Positions 1-8,286 are shown, numbered from the stretch's first letter. The stretch: 27,301 nucleotides of DNA from JAYFNU01 sp964460755 (GCA_964460755.1 CAYWQL010000021.1:1-27301), one strand, 5' to 3'. Numbers and translations are program-made. Notes: generated by a model not told the origin, from the letters alone.

Positions 1-18
1 AACCGGCAGCATACACAT
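1..18 (-). CDS. possible first codons of the next gene in the RnfC-like operon (cut by window)
   Basis: On the minus strand an AAAGGGA Shine-Dalgarno-like stretch precedes ATG codons at 18 and 12, and the frame stays open to the window edge. No terminator separates it from the RnfC-like gene, so a downstream operon member is plausible. Only four to six codons are visible, so no function can be assigned and the start is uncertain. Confidence 0.2.
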
Positions 19-45
19 TCCCTTTTGTCTAATCCTTTATTTCTG

Positions 46-1143
46 TTATTCGTTTTCCGAAAGATAGATAATCGGATTCTTTCCCGCAGGGCAGAAATAC
101 GCGCAGGTACCGCACTTTATACATTTTTCCGCTCCGAGCCCTGAAATATCAGCAGACGGATTGTCCTGACGCGCAAGGACAATGTCTTTGACGCATACGT
201 CCATAGGGCATTTCTTTGTACATCCGCCGCACTTTTTGCAGGGACTCTCTTTGCAAATAACCGTTTCGTCGACAACAGCCGCAAAGGAGGTGGTGTTCCC
301 GAACACCGCGTCGGCGTCTACCTTCTCCGCCCTGCCAATGCCGCCTCCTGCATAGCAGGTCGCGTCCGGCTCATCAAAGGTCTTGCCGAGAAGCTCGGTT
401 ATGTTGGTGTCATTATGTACATATGCTACTCTCGCTTCACCGCTTTTTAGATTGGCAAGCGTTACAAATCGTCCGCCGTCATAACTTCCCGAAGCAATCC
501 TTCCGATTTGAAATACCGTCTGCACATTGAGCACAAGTATCCCCTTTTCAGCCGGGATTTCCTCGACATTAAGCTTAATTCCGAGCGCCTTGGCTATGAG
601 TATATGCTCTTCTCCCATCGGGTATTGATACGGAAGCTTTAACATTTCAATGACGCTTTTATCCGCCGCGTAGTCTGCCGAACCGCGTGTAGCGAGAAGC
701 ACTCTTTCAGGCGACAGCGCTCTCGTCAAGACTTCAGCGCCACAGCATATCTCGCCTATGCGGTTTCGCATCAGCCAACAGTCATTGACAAGCGCAGGCT
801 CACATTCCGCGCCGTTTATTACAACATATTTGTTTTTAACGTCAGCGGAAAGAAAGGCTTTAATTTTCTCGGCGGTTGGAAATCCACTTCCGCTGTTTCC
901 TGTCAGTCCGGCCGCTTCAAGCTTAGACAAAAGCTCGTCGGCACTTATATTTGCTTTGACAAGCTCACCTGTCGCGCAAGGCTCTCCCGTCGGAATTTCC
1001 GAGGACAGCCTGACGACCTTGCCTATATTTCGTTTTAATGCGCTTCCGCGTTCGAGTGCTCTGTCGCGGTTAGTTCGCTTATCATCACGCTGTATTTTTC
1101 GCAGCGTTTTGTTTTTGCGGACTGTTTTTTTATTTATCAGCAT
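46..1143 (-). CDS. RnfC-like SLBB/iron-sulfur flavoprotein, N-terminally shortened
   Basis: A 365-residue protein of the RnfC/PrdC/Nqo1-like family, which passes electrons between NAD(H), FMN and iron-sulfur centres. Seen: the nucleotide-binding loop GSGFPTAEK, then NGAECEPALVND, YPMGEEHILI and VLNVQTV, an SLBB-like segment, and two complete C-x2-C-x2-C-x3-CP clusters near the C-terminus (CKKCGGCTKKCP and CIKCGTCAYFCP), enough for two [4Fe-4S] centres. Usual RnfC proteins start with a barrel-sandwich domain. Here roughly 45 strongly basic residues replace it. The first possible start is a TTG at 1149, but GGAG lies about 10 nt before the ATG at 1143, so I use that one. It starts two bases after the stop of the lipoprotein gene upstream, which suggests translational coupling. 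No other rnf gene is visible, so the partner is unknown; it could be a PrdC-like soluble electron carrier. Confidence 0.82.
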   Translation of the reverse strand: MLINKKTVRKNKTLRKIQRDDKRTNRDRALERGSALKRNIGKVVRLSSEIPTGEPCATGELVKANISADELLSKLEAAGLTGNSGSGFPTAEKIKAFLSADVKNKYVVINGAECEPALVNDCWLMRNRIGEICCGAEVLTRALSPERVLLATRGSADYAADKSVIEMLKLPYQYPMGEEHILIAKALGIKLNVEEIPAEKGILVLNVQTVFQIGRIASGSYDGGRFVTLANLKSGEARVAYVHNDTNITELLGKTFDEPDATCYAGGGIGRAEKVDADAVFGNTTSFAAVVDETVICKESPCKKCGGCTKKCPMDVCVKDIVLARQDNPSADISGLGAEKCIKCGTCAYFCPAGKNPIIYLSENE

Positions 1144-1145
1144 TA

Positions 1146-2072
1146 TCAATATTCTCCGTTCTCGCTCGCAACTCTTGTGAAGATATCCTGCATATCCATT
1201 TCATTGAGATCGGAAAAGTTCGGCGCTATATAGACGTAGGCAAGCGCGCCGGCGCCATCGTTATGAGAAATTCTCAGTATTCCGTTGTAGTCCTGTGAAT
1301 AATCGACATTTGCTGCAAATTCCATTGCGTCACGGGTTTCCATTTCGTTTTCTACCGCGGGAGCGAATACTGTTACTTCAAACCGTCCCTCGCTTGGATA
1401 ATCCACAAAGCCGGTCACCGCTCCGCCGACGGAATAGCCGCTGTAAAGCGTACCTGTGGCGTAGCTTTGTGTGCCGTCATCCTCAGTTTGGAAATAAACA
1501 AAACTCAGCATACCGTCGTCCTCGGCTGCCCATATTCCCGCGTACTTGTTCCACGCGTTGTAAACGGTCATTGAAGACGCTTGCTCAAGACTCTTTCCCC
1601 TGTACATAAAGGTACGCACCCAATCATCCGTGGCAACATCTGTCGCGTCAATGAGTTTTGGTTCACCGCTGAGGTTTGTCGTAAGTTCAATGCTCTTTGA
1701 AAACTCATCCCAGCCGTCGTCCTCCTCAGAGGCGGCTCTTGCGGGGAACAGGATATCCAAGCAATAGCTATCGTCTGCTGTTTTTTGCACAGCTTTAAGC
1801 TCGCCGCCCATTATGTAGCCGCTTTCCATAAGTCCTGTGGTATAAATAAGCTTACCGTCTTCATCAGCGCCAAACCAGATGAAAATATTATTGTCGTTCA
1901 CCCATACGCCGTCAAGCGCCGCCCAAAGCTGCGCGCCGTCTGCTTCGCCGCCGTTCGCGGAATTGGGCTCGTCTGTTTTTGGCAAACCGCTCGGCTTTGG
2001 CGACCGCGGAGCGCACCCGACCATTGCGACAACTAAAACGGCGACTAAAAATAAAGTAACTGCTCTTTTCAT
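1146..2072 (-). CDS. lipoprotein with two copies of a W/GY-rich domain
   Basis: A 308-residue predicted lipoprotein: basic start, hydrophobic stretch and lipobox AMVGC, with Cys20 as the lipidation site. A Pro/Ser/Asn-rich linker follows. The mature part carries an internal duplication: residues about 50-150 and 174-280 both begin with W-x2-(L/Y)-x-G-(V/I)-W, continue with an acidic DG turn, then TG-x-x-x-SGY-x-x-GG, and end in a strand with FPA or APA. One copy of the same domain closes the neighbouring lipoprotein at 2177-3055. The function is not recognised; the fold looks all-beta and extracellular. AAGGAG lies 6 nt before the ATG. The stop is two bases from the RnfC-like start, so the two are probably co-transcribed. 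Confidence 0.8.
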   Translation of the reverse strand: MKRAVTLFLVAVLVVAMVGCAPRSPKPSGLPKTDEPNSANGGEADGAQLWAALDGVWVNDNNIFIWFGADEDGKLIYTTGLMESGYIMGGELKAVQKTADDSYCLDILFPARAASEEDDGWDEFSKSIELTTNLSGEPKLIDATDVATDDWVRTFMYRGKSLEQASSMTVYNAWNKYAGIWAAEDDGMLSFVYFQTEDDGTQSYATGTLYSGYSVGGAVTGFVDYPSEGRFEVTVFAPAVENEMETRDAMEFAANVDYSQDYNGILRISHNDGAGALAYVYIAPNFSDLNEMDMQDIFTRVASENGEY

Positions 2073-2176
2073 TTTTTCTCCTTAATTAAATCTATAAAAT
2101 ATTTGTGTAGCTTTAGCATTGGTATCAAATGTTGAAAACGGCAAATACCGCAATCCATATTCCTTAATAATAAAGG

Positions 2177-3055
2177 TTATACCTGCCCTTCGGCAAACGT
2201 CAACTGTCTGTCGGCATCATAGTAGTATACTGTCTCGGAAGGTTTCTCGCCGCTGACGACCGTAAGCTCCTCCCCGCCGTTTCCGGGCATTATCTTATAT
2301 TTGGCATAAAAACCGTCCCACGAGTGTCCCATGTCGTCAGCTTCCTCGGACGGGAAATATACGCCGAGCGTATACACGCCTTCGCTCGCGTCATACACGA
2401 ATGAATCTATTGAACCTGCGGGGCGTGCCCACTGCTCGCCGTGCTCTCCGATACGACAGGCGGCCGTCCCGTTATCATAGCAAAATGCAATATATTCTCC
2501 CATTCCCTCGTTAGGCGCCGTCCACGTGCCCGTGCAATTCTCGAAAAAGCCTCTGTAATACTGTGTTGTAAACTGTTTTGCGAGGTCGCTGAGCAGCGAA
2601 TAAATCTCGCAGCGTCCGGCGGCGAAGCCCTCTGATTTCTTGTAACCGTCGTCTAATGAAATTGTCTCGACGCCCTCAATACTCAGCGAAAAGCTTGGTA
2701 TCGCCGCATCGACAGCGAAAGCGTCAATTTTCAGCTTCTTTCCGCCGCGCTTTAGCATATCATATTCATTCACTATGCGAACAATCTCGTCCACATAGCC
2801 TTCATCAACCTCTATATTTGCCATTTCGATTTCAATATCGTCAACAAAAAGCCGAAATCCGAACAGCGCTTCTCCTCTTGAGCCTTTGCTCAGGCCAAAC
2901 CACAAATCGCTTGTTCGCTCCATACCGCCGCTCTCGCCCATACTCACGCTTATAAAATCGCTCGGTGTTACCTTTTTCATGTCGGTTCCTCCCATACTGC
3001 CGCAGCCTGTAAGCAGAAGCGACGCGCAAACAACTAACATTAGTATCTTTTTCAT
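2177..3055 (-). CDS. lipoprotein related to its downstream neighbour
   Basis: A 292-residue predicted lipoprotein with lipobox LLTGC; Cys18 would be lipidated. An in-frame ATG lies at 3076, but AGAGG precedes the ATG at 3055 by a normal distance and the signal peptide (MKKILMLVV) begins there. Residues 30-165 form an unrecognised domain. Residues about 174-292 match the domain duplicated in the next lipoprotein: GTWTAPNEGM, a DG turn, a Y-x-LGVYFPS strand, then a WDGFYAKY helix-like segment. It is probably the first gene of a three-gene set with the second lipoprotein and the RnfC-like protein, although a 104-nt gap separates it from the former. Function unknown. Confidence 0.78.
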   Translation of the reverse strand: MKKILMLVVCASLLLTGCGSMGGTDMKKVTPSDFISVSMGESGGMERTSDLWFGLSKGSRGEALFGFRLFVDDIEIEMANIEVDEGYVDEIVRIVNEYDMLKRGGKKLKIDAFAVDAAIPSFSLSIEGVETISLDDGYKKSEGFAAGRCEIYSLLSDLAKQFTTQYYRGFFENCTGTWTAPNEGMGEYIAFCYDNGTAACRIGEHGEQWARPAGSIDSFVYDASEGVYTLGVYFPSEEADDMGHSWDGFYAKYKIMPGNGGEELTVVSGEKPSETVYYYDADRQLTFAEGQV

Positions 3056-3155
3056 TTTATCCTCTTTTCCAAGCATCTGTTTACCGCTTCGCGGAAATGC
3101 ATTTTAACATCTATAGAATACATTTCGCACGGCTTTCTACATTATTCCGTACTTA

Positions 3156-3184
3156 ATTATATAAGAATAAAGCTAACAAAACAA
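3156..3184 (-). promoter_or_regulatory. candidate sigma-A promoter for the lipoprotein/RnfC-like genes
   Basis: Read on the minus strand: -35 TTGTTT (3184-3179), a 17-nt spacer, then a perfect -10 TATAAT (3161-3156). The predicted leader to the ATG at 3055 is about 95 nt. Assigned by consensus only. Confidence 0.5.
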
Positions 3185-3210
3185 CTCGCGCATTCCTGAA
3201 TTCGAGTTTT

Positions 3211-3240
3211 TTGCTTATTTTTTGCCATATGCAGTATAAA
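3211..3240 (+). promoter_or_regulatory. candidate promoter for the glycosyltransferase gene
   Basis: TTGCTT at 3211, an 18-nt spacer and TATAAA at 3235. It would give a leader of about 170 nt before the ATG at 3418. A TATACT nearer the gene is an alternative with a poor -35. Confidence 0.3.
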
Positions 3241-3417
3241 TACGATGAATTCCCTTTAATTTTAAAAGCTGTTTCTCGCCCCGCGATACTGCGACGTCCA
3301 TTCGCCGAAGCGCGCGGCGCAACAAAAATTCGGTGTCGAGTTTGGCGCCGCAAACGGTTTCATCTTCCCTTTTTATGTGATATACTAAACACGTCAATAA
3401 ACTTTGGAGGCGAAAGA

Positions 3418-4347
3418 ATGAAGCTTTTGTCTATTATCGTTCCGTGCTACAACGAAGAAGAGTCTTTGCCCCTTTTCTATGACGAAATAACAAAGACCGC
3501 CGAAAAAATGAAAAACGACGTTCTTTTCGAGTTTGTCCTTGTTGACGACGGCTCACGCGACAAAACCCTTGAGGTTATGCGCGAGCTTTCTAAAAAGGAC
3601 AAGCGTGTTCGCTACGTCTCCTTTTCGCGCAACTTCGGCAAGGAGGCGGCAATGTACGCGGGAATGGAAAAAGCGTCGGGCGACTATGTCGCCATAATGG
3701 ACGCCGACCTTCAAGACCCGCCCGCGCTGCTTAACCAAATGCTTTTTGCGCTAACCGACGAGGGGTTCGACTGCGCCGCGACAAGGCGCGTAACCCGAAA
3801 GGGCGAGCCGCCCATTCGCTCCCTTTTCGCGCGTATGTTTTATCGTTTAATCAACAAAATGTCGGCTACCGAAATTGTCGACGGTGCGCGGGACTATCGC
3901 CTTATGACACGCCAAATGGTCGATGCTATCCTTTCGATGAAGGAATACAACCGTTTTTCAAAAGGACTTTTCAGCTGGGTCGGCTTCAAAACCAAGTGGT
4001 TTGAATACGAGAACGCCGAGCGCGTCGCAGGCGAAACAAAATGGTCCTTCGGAAAGCTTTTCGTCTATTCGCTTGAGGGTATCGTCGGCTTTTCGACCGC
4101 GCCTCTTGCGATATCCTCCGTCGCGGGAATAATTCTTTTCTTTGTTTCGATAATCATTATGCTTGTCTATGCCGTAAAAGCGTGGGTGTGGGGCGACCCC
4201 GTCGCGGGCTTTCCGACCCTCATTTGCGTTATACTGCTTATTGGCGGCATACAGCTTTTCTGCATTGGAATACTCGGTCAGTATCTTGCGAAGACCTACC
4301 TTGAAACAAAGAACCGTCCGATATATTTAACCAAGGAAGAAAACTAA
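3418..4347 (+). CDS. GtrB/DPM1-type family 2 glycosyltransferase, membrane-anchored
   Basis: A 309-residue GT2 enzyme of the kind that moves a sugar from a nucleotide donor to a polyprenyl phosphate at the inner face of the membrane. Seen: the N-terminal strand IIVPCYNEEESLP, VDDGSRDKT, FSRNFGKEAAMYAG, the metal-binding region DADLQDPP, GARDYRLM, and two C-terminal membrane segments (about residues 228-255 and 263-290) followed by YLETKNRPIY. The length fits the GtrB/DPM1 group. The frame is open far upstream, but GGAGG at 3407 lies 7 nt before the ATG at 3418 and homology-like sequence begins there. It stands alone between a divergent lipoprotein gene and a convergent permease gene, so its product (for example glucosyl- or mannosyl-phospholipid for wall polymers) cannot be named. 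Confidence 0.9.
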   Translation: MKLLSIIVPCYNEEESLPLFYDEITKTAEKMKNDVLFEFVLVDDGSRDKTLEVMRELSKKDKRVRYVSFSRNFGKEAAMYAGMEKASGDYVAIMDADLQDPPALLNQMLFALTDEGFDCAATRRVTRKGEPPIRSLFARMFYRLINKMSATEIVDGARDYRLMTRQMVDAILSMKEYNRFSKGLFSWVGFKTKWFEYENAERVAGETKWSFGKLFVYSLEGIVGFSTAPLAISSVAGIILFFVSIIIMLVYAVKAWVWGDPVAGFPTLICVILLIGGIQLFCIGILGQYLAKTYLETKNRPIYLTKEEN

Positions 4348-4363
4348 CTCAATAAAAATTAAT

Positions 4364-4384
4364 GCCCCTCTTGAAAAGAGGGGC
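4364..4384. terminator. bidirectional terminator between convergent genes
   Basis: A 9-bp perfect stem (GCCCCTCTT/AAGAGGGGC) with a 3-nt loop lies between the stops of the glycosyltransferase and the AEC permease. T-rich sequence follows on both strands, denser on the minus strand. Confidence 0.75.
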
Positions 4385-4401
4385 TTCGTTATTTTATGGT
4401 C

Positions 4402-5364
4402 TTACAACGGAAAGAGCACCCGCGCGAGATACACGACGACAGAAAGAGTAACGGGGCAAAGGAGCATACAGCTCAAAACGGTTTGGGAAATATATTCGGT
4501 CTCGCAGCCGCATTCCTCTGCGACGAGGGTCACCATAAGCGCCGTCGGAACGGCGGAGGAAATCAAAAGCACCTGAGCTAAAAGCCCTGAAATCCCGAAA
4601 AGCTTCAGTAAAAAGAAGGCGATTATCGGGCAGATAACAAGCCGGGTTAAATTTGAAAGAATGCTGTCAGGCTTGAAGTTTTTGAGCTTCGAATGGGAAA
4701 ACTGAACCCCGACGGCGACGAGGGAAACCGCTACGAGGGCGTCACAGGCAAACTCGGCGCTCGGCCAAAGGAAAAAGGTTGTGAAATCATACGGAATCGC
4801 TTTCATTATAAACACGAGCGGAATTGAGTATATTATCGGAAGACTCATCACCCGCTTAAGCGTCGTTTTAAAGGTCTCGCCCTCTTTTCCGTTGAAGGAA
4901 TAGCAGCCCGCCGCGGTAAAAAGCGACTGGAGCGACATAACAACGGTCTGCGCGGCGACAGCGTAATCGAGATAAACCGCTTCTCCGTTCACGAGAAACG
5001 GGGCGCAGGAAAATACAAGAATAATAAGGGGAAGTCCGAAATTGCCCGAATTGTAAAACATCTGGCTTTCGACGAAAACCGCGGTCATACTCTTTGAAAA
5101 GCGGCGAAGCTTGGATATAATAAGCCCGATTAAACCGCATACAATAATAAAAACGAGCGCGAAAAAAAAGGTCTTCAGAAGCGACATATCAAAATCCGCT
5201 TTATAAAGACGAACGATTATATTCCCGGGGATAAGCACGTTTATCATAACCGAGCTTAACGTCTTAGCATCCATATTTTTCAGCTTGCCGAGAATATATC
5301 CGCCGATAATAAGCACGAACATCGGCGCTATGTTGTGAGCGACAATATAAATAAAAATATCCAT
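4402..5364 (-). CDS. AEC (auxin efflux carrier) family permease
   Basis: A 320-residue polytopic membrane protein with about ten hydrophobic segments. The N-terminus (IAPMFVLIIGGYILGK), the central YNSGNFGLPL motif, where the chain breaks in the membrane, and the C-terminal half with AVGVQFS and SSAVPTALMVTLVA are characteristic of the AEC family. Bacterial members move small organic acids such as malate or malonate, or act as efflux carriers; the substrate cannot be read here. The ATG at 5364 has no Shine-Dalgarno site, and a TACAAT box ends only 6 nt before it, so the mRNA may be leaderless. It is divergent from the riboswitch-controlled ATPase gene. Confidence 0.88.
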   Translation of the reverse strand: MDIFIYIVAHNIAPMFVLIIGGYILGKLKNMDAKTLSSVMINVLIPGNIIVRLYKADFDMSLLKTFFFALVFIIVCGLIGLIISKLRRFSKSMTAVFVESQMFYNSGNFGLPLIILVFSCAPFLVNGEAVYLDYAVAAQTVVMSLQSLFTAAGCYSFNGKEGETFKTTLKRVMSLPIIYSIPLVFIMKAIPYDFTTFFLWPSAEFACDALVAVSLVAVGVQFSHSKLKNFKPDSILSNLTRLVICPIIAFFLLKLFGISGLLAQVLLISSAVPTALMVTLVAEECGCETEYISQTVLSCMLLCPVTLSVVVYLARVLFPL

Positions 5365-5370
5365 ATCCGT

Positions 5371-5399
5371 ATTGTATCACAAACCTGCCGCCGATTAAA
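5371..5399 (-). promoter_or_regulatory. candidate promoter giving a leaderless AEC transcript
   Basis: On the minus strand TTTAAT (5399-5394), a 17-nt spacer and TACAAT (5376-5371). The expected transcription start falls on or next to the ATG at 5364. The -35 is weak. Confidence 0.3.
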
Positions 5400-5408
5400 C
5401 CCGCCGTC

Positions 5409-5437
5409 TTGACATATTTGTATTGTTATGATAGATT
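5409..5437 (+). promoter_or_regulatory. sigma-A promoter of the Mn2+ riboswitch/ATPase unit
   Basis: A perfect -35 TTGACA at 5409-5414, a 17-nt spacer and TAGATT at 5432-5437 (4 of 6 to consensus). Transcription would start near 5444, just before the riboswitch aptamer. Confidence 0.7.
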
Positions 5438-5448
5438 ACTCTTGTAAT

Positions 5449-5598
5449 AAAAGGTCCCATGGGGGAGTAGTTGGCTCGCCGTTTTTTCGGCGTGTTTCAA
5501 GTCAACAGCATGACGAGGATTTCTTCGTCTGGCTTGAATTAAACGACCAGACTCATGTATAGTACATCATTTTGTCTACTATACACGGGTCTTTTTTT
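5449..5598 (+). promoter_or_regulatory. yybP-ykoY (Mn2+-sensing) riboswitch
   Basis: The leader has the hallmark GGGGAGTAGT (about 5462-5472), then a P2 hairpin CGCCG-T6-CGGCG (5478-5493), then TTCAAG pairing with CTTGAA (about 5496-5538). This encloses GTCAACAGCATGACGAGGAT and a 7-bp arm GACGAGG/CTTCGTC. This order is that of the yybP-ykoY family, whose members bind Mn2+ where two loops dock. AGGTC near 5452 can pair with GACC at 5545-5548 to close the aptamer next to the 5' strand of the downstream terminator. That suits an on-switch in which Mn2+ prevents termination. The downstream gene is a P2-type cation ATPase, a known target class of this riboswitch. Exact helix borders are by eye. 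Confidence 0.9.
5549..5598 (+). terminator. riboswitch-controlled intrinsic terminator
   Basis: A 16-position stem (5549-5564 with 5577-5592) has one mismatch and a 12-nt loop, followed by TTTTTTT to 5598. It lies between aptamer and start codon, as expected for an expression platform acting by transcription attenuation. Confidence 0.88.
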
Positions 5599-5624
5599 AA
5601 CAACAATAATATTTTTGGAGAAAA

Positions 5625-8276
5625 ATGAAAATGAAGGCTTACTGCGAAGAAAAGGACAGCGTTTTAAAAGAGCTTGGCTCAAACGAGCTTGGGCTTAATT
5701 CAAAAGAGGCTAACGAGCGTCTTTTGAAAAACGGAAAAAACAAACTGAATGAAGCGAAGAAAACCCCGCTTTTAGTTCGCTTTCTTAAGCAAATGGCAGA
5801 CCCGATGATAATTATTCTTCTCGTAGCGGCGCTTGTGTCGGGCATAACCGCCGCCTATTCGGGCGAAAGCTTTGCCGATGTAATTATCATTCTTATTGTC
5901 GTGCTGATAAACGCCGTGCTTGGCGTTTATCAGGAGAGCAAGGCGGAAAAGGCTATCGAAGCCCTTCAGGAAATGGCGGCGGCGACCTCCCGCGCGCTCC
6001 GCGACGGCAACGTCGTTTCAATCAAAAGCGAAGACCTTGTTGTAGGCGACATTATCCTCCTTGAAGCCGGCGACGCCGTTCCTGCCGACGGGCGCATAAT
6101 TGAATGCGCCTCGCTTAAAATCGAAGAAGCCGCCCTTACGGGCGAAAGCGTCCCCGTTGACAAGACGATAAATATTCTTATGGGCAAGGGGGATAACGAC
6201 GTTCCCCTCGGCGACCGCAAAAATATGTGCTATATGGGGAGCACCGTAGTTTATGGCCGCGGAAAGGCAGTCATAGCCGCAACCGGAATGGACACCGAAA
6301 TGGGCAAAATCGCCGACGCAATCGCTATGGCGACCGAGGAACGCACCCCGCTTCAAATTAAGCTTGCGGCGTTAAGCAAAACGTTAAGCTTTCTCGTTAT
6401 CGGCATATGCGTGTTCATCTTCGCGTTTAGCCTTTGGCGCGCCGGTTCCTTTGAGGGCGCGGTTATTCTCGACACCTTTATGGTTGCCGTCAGCCTCGCC
6501 GTTGCGGCAATTCCCGAAGGTCTTGCGACCGTCGTGACGATTGTGCTTTCAATCGGCGTAACAAATATGAGCAAGCGAAACGCAATCATTCGCCGCCTTA
6601 CCGCCGTTGAGACTCTTGGCTGCGCACAAATAATCTGCTCGGACAAGACGGGAACGCTGACCCAAAATAAAATGACCGTCGTCGAGCATTTCGGTGACGA
6701 CGAGAAGCTTCTCGCAACGGCTATGGCGCTGTGCTCGGACGCTGTGCTTGACGAAAACAATGAGGCAACGGGCGAGCCGACCGAATGCGCCCTCGTCAAT
6801 TATGCTTACAAGCTCGGTCTTAATAAAACCGAATTGTCTGAAAAATTTCCCCGCGTCGGCGAGGCGCCCTTCGACAGCGTAAGAAAAATGATGACCACGC
6901 TTCATAAGAAAGACGATTTCTTCGTTCAATACACCAAGGGCGCGCCCGACGAAATTCTTAAAAAATGCGACAGCTACCTTGAGGGCGGAAAGCACAAACC
7001 CCTCGACGAAAAAACAAAAGAGAAAATTCTTGGCGCCAACAAGGGTATGGCGGACAAGGCGCTTCGTGTTTTAGCCGTCGCGCTTATGAACTGCGACGTT
7101 CTTCCTCGCGACTGTTCTCCTGAAGCGCTTGAGCACAACCTGTGCTTTATCGGGCTTGTCGGTATGATTGACCCCGTTCGCGACGAGGTTACGGGCGCGA
7201 TTGAAAAATGCCGCAGCGCGGGCATACGTCCGATTATGATAACGGGCGACCACCGCGACACAGCCGCGGCTATCGCCATGCAGCTCGGAATAATAAAGAG
7301 TCCCGACGAGGCGATAACGGGCGCCGAGCTCGACAAAATTTCCGATGAGGAATTCAGCAAGACCATCGGCAGCTACAGCGTCTACGCCCGCGTCCAGCCC
7401 GAACACAAGGTTCGTATCGTCAAGGCTTGGAAACAGCAGGGATATATAACCGCTATGACCGGCGACGGAGTAAACGACGCTCCCTCGATAAAGAACGCCG
7501 ATATCGGCGTCGGAATGGGCATAACAGGCACCGACGTAACAAAAAATGTTGCTGATATGGTGCTTGCCGACGACAACTTCGCAACCATTGTCGGCGCGGT
7601 TGAAGAGGGACGGCGAATATACGACAACATCAGAAAGGCTATACAGTTTCTCTTGTCGTCGAATATGAGCGAGGTGCTCAGCATCTTTATGGCGACCCTT
7701 TTGGGGTTCACGATATTAAAGCCCATCCATCTGCTTTGGATTAACCTTATAACCGACTGCTTTCCCGCGCTTGCGCTCGGAATGGAGAAAGCGGAGGACC
7801 GCATAATGGCGCGCAAACCCCGTCCGTCGTCCGACGGAATATTCTCGGGCGGCGTCGGCTTTGACATCGCATATCAGGGCTTTCTCGTAACCGTCGTAAC
7901 CCTCGCGGCATACTTCGTCGGTCACTTCCTTGAAAGCGGCGTATGGGAGATAACCAACAGTCCCGACGGAATGACTATGGCGTTTCTTACAATGAGTATG
8001 GCGGAAATTTTCCACAGCTTTAATATGCGAAGCCAGCGCGGAAGCATATTCGCTCTTAAAACCCAAAACCTCGTTCTTTGGGGTGCGGGAATAATGAGTC
8101 TTATTCTAACGTCGGCGGTTATTTACGTTCCCTTCCTTCGCGCGGCGTTTAGCTTCGAGGAAATCAGCCTTGTTGAATACGCGGTCGCGATGGCTCTCGC
8201 CTTCTCGGTTATTCCGATAGTCGAGCTTGTCAAGCTTTTCGAGCGAGTGGCTGTGAAGCGAAAGCTTAAGGGTTAA
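5625..8276 (+). CDS. P2-type cation-transporting ATPase (Ca2+/Mn2+ export type)
   Basis: An 883-residue P-type ATPase that pumps divalent cations out of the cytoplasm with ATP. Seen: N-terminal cation-ATPase domain, actuator loop LTGES (172-175), M4 motif AAIPEGL (294-300), phosphorylation site CSDKTGT with Asp340, KGAPDEIL in the nucleotide domain, hinge GDGVNDAP (about 613-620), M5 SSNMSEV (N680, E683) and M6 NLITD (N707, T710, D711). The M4 Glu, M5 Asn/Glu and M6 Asn/Thr/Asp are those of SERCA-type calcium pumps, so Ca2+ could also be carried. The Mn2+ riboswitch in the leader argues that manganese efflux is the physiological job. GGAG at 5617 lies 4 nt before ATG 5625 and 10 nt before ATG 5631; either may be used. 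It is a single-gene unit ended by a terminator. Confidence 0.93.
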   Translation: MKMKAYCEEKDSVLKELGSNELGLNSKEANERLLKNGKNKLNEAKKTPLLVRFLKQMADPMIIILLVAALVSGITAAYSGESFADVIIILIVVLINAVLGVYQESKAEKAIEALQEMAAATSRALRDGNVVSIKSEDLVVGDIILLEAGDAVPADGRIIECASLKIEEAALTGESVPVDKTINILMGKGDNDVPLGDRKNMCYMGSTVVYGRGKAVIAATGMDTEMGKIADAIAMATEERTPLQIKLAALSKTLSFLVIGICVFIFAFSLWRAGSFEGAVILDTFMVAVSLAVAAIPEGLATVVTIVLSIGVTNMSKRNAIIRRLTAVETLGCAQIICSDKTGTLTQNKMTVVEHFGDDEKLLATAMALCSDAVLDENNEATGEPTECALVNYAYKLGLNKTELSEKFPRVGEAPFDSVRKMMTTLHKKDDFFVQYTKGAPDEILKKCDSYLEGGKHKPLDEKTKEKILGANKGMADKALRVLAVALMNCDVLPRDCSPEALEHNLCFIGLVGMIDPVRDEVTGAIEKCRSAGIRPIMITGDHRDTAAAIAMQLGIIKSPDEAITGAELDKISDEEFSKTIGSYSVYARVQPEHKVRIVKAWKQQGYITAMTGDGVNDAPSIKNADIGVGMGITGTDVTKNVADMVLADDNFATIVGAVEEGRRIYDNIRKAIQFLLSSNMSEVLSIFMATLLGFTILKPIHLLWINLITDCFPALALGMEKAEDRIMARKPRPSSDGIFSGGVGFDIAYQGFLVTVVTLAAYFVGHFLESGVWEITNSPDGMTMAFLTMSMAEIFHSFNMRSQRGSIFALKTQNLVLWGAGIMSLILTSAVIYVPFLRAAFSFEEISLVEYAVAMALAFSVIPIVELVKLFERVAVKRKLKG

Positions 8277-8286
8277 AATCAATAAC

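Larger units (their letters stand above)
3056..3417. other. divergent intergenic region
   Basis: This 362-nt stretch separates divergent genes. It is AT-rich near 3100-3260 and holds one candidate promoter per direction, listed separately. A further TATACT at 3381-3386 could be a -10 box close to the glycosyltransferase gene, but no good -35 is at 16-18 nt. I see no gene, tRNA or known riboswitch in it. Confidence 0.5.

Noticed and set aside
2090..2176. Short GCGG...CCG inverted sequence between the two lipoprotein genes as a terminator
   Set aside because: The stem is only about 4 bp with a poor T-run, too weak to call; the genes may still be co-transcribed.
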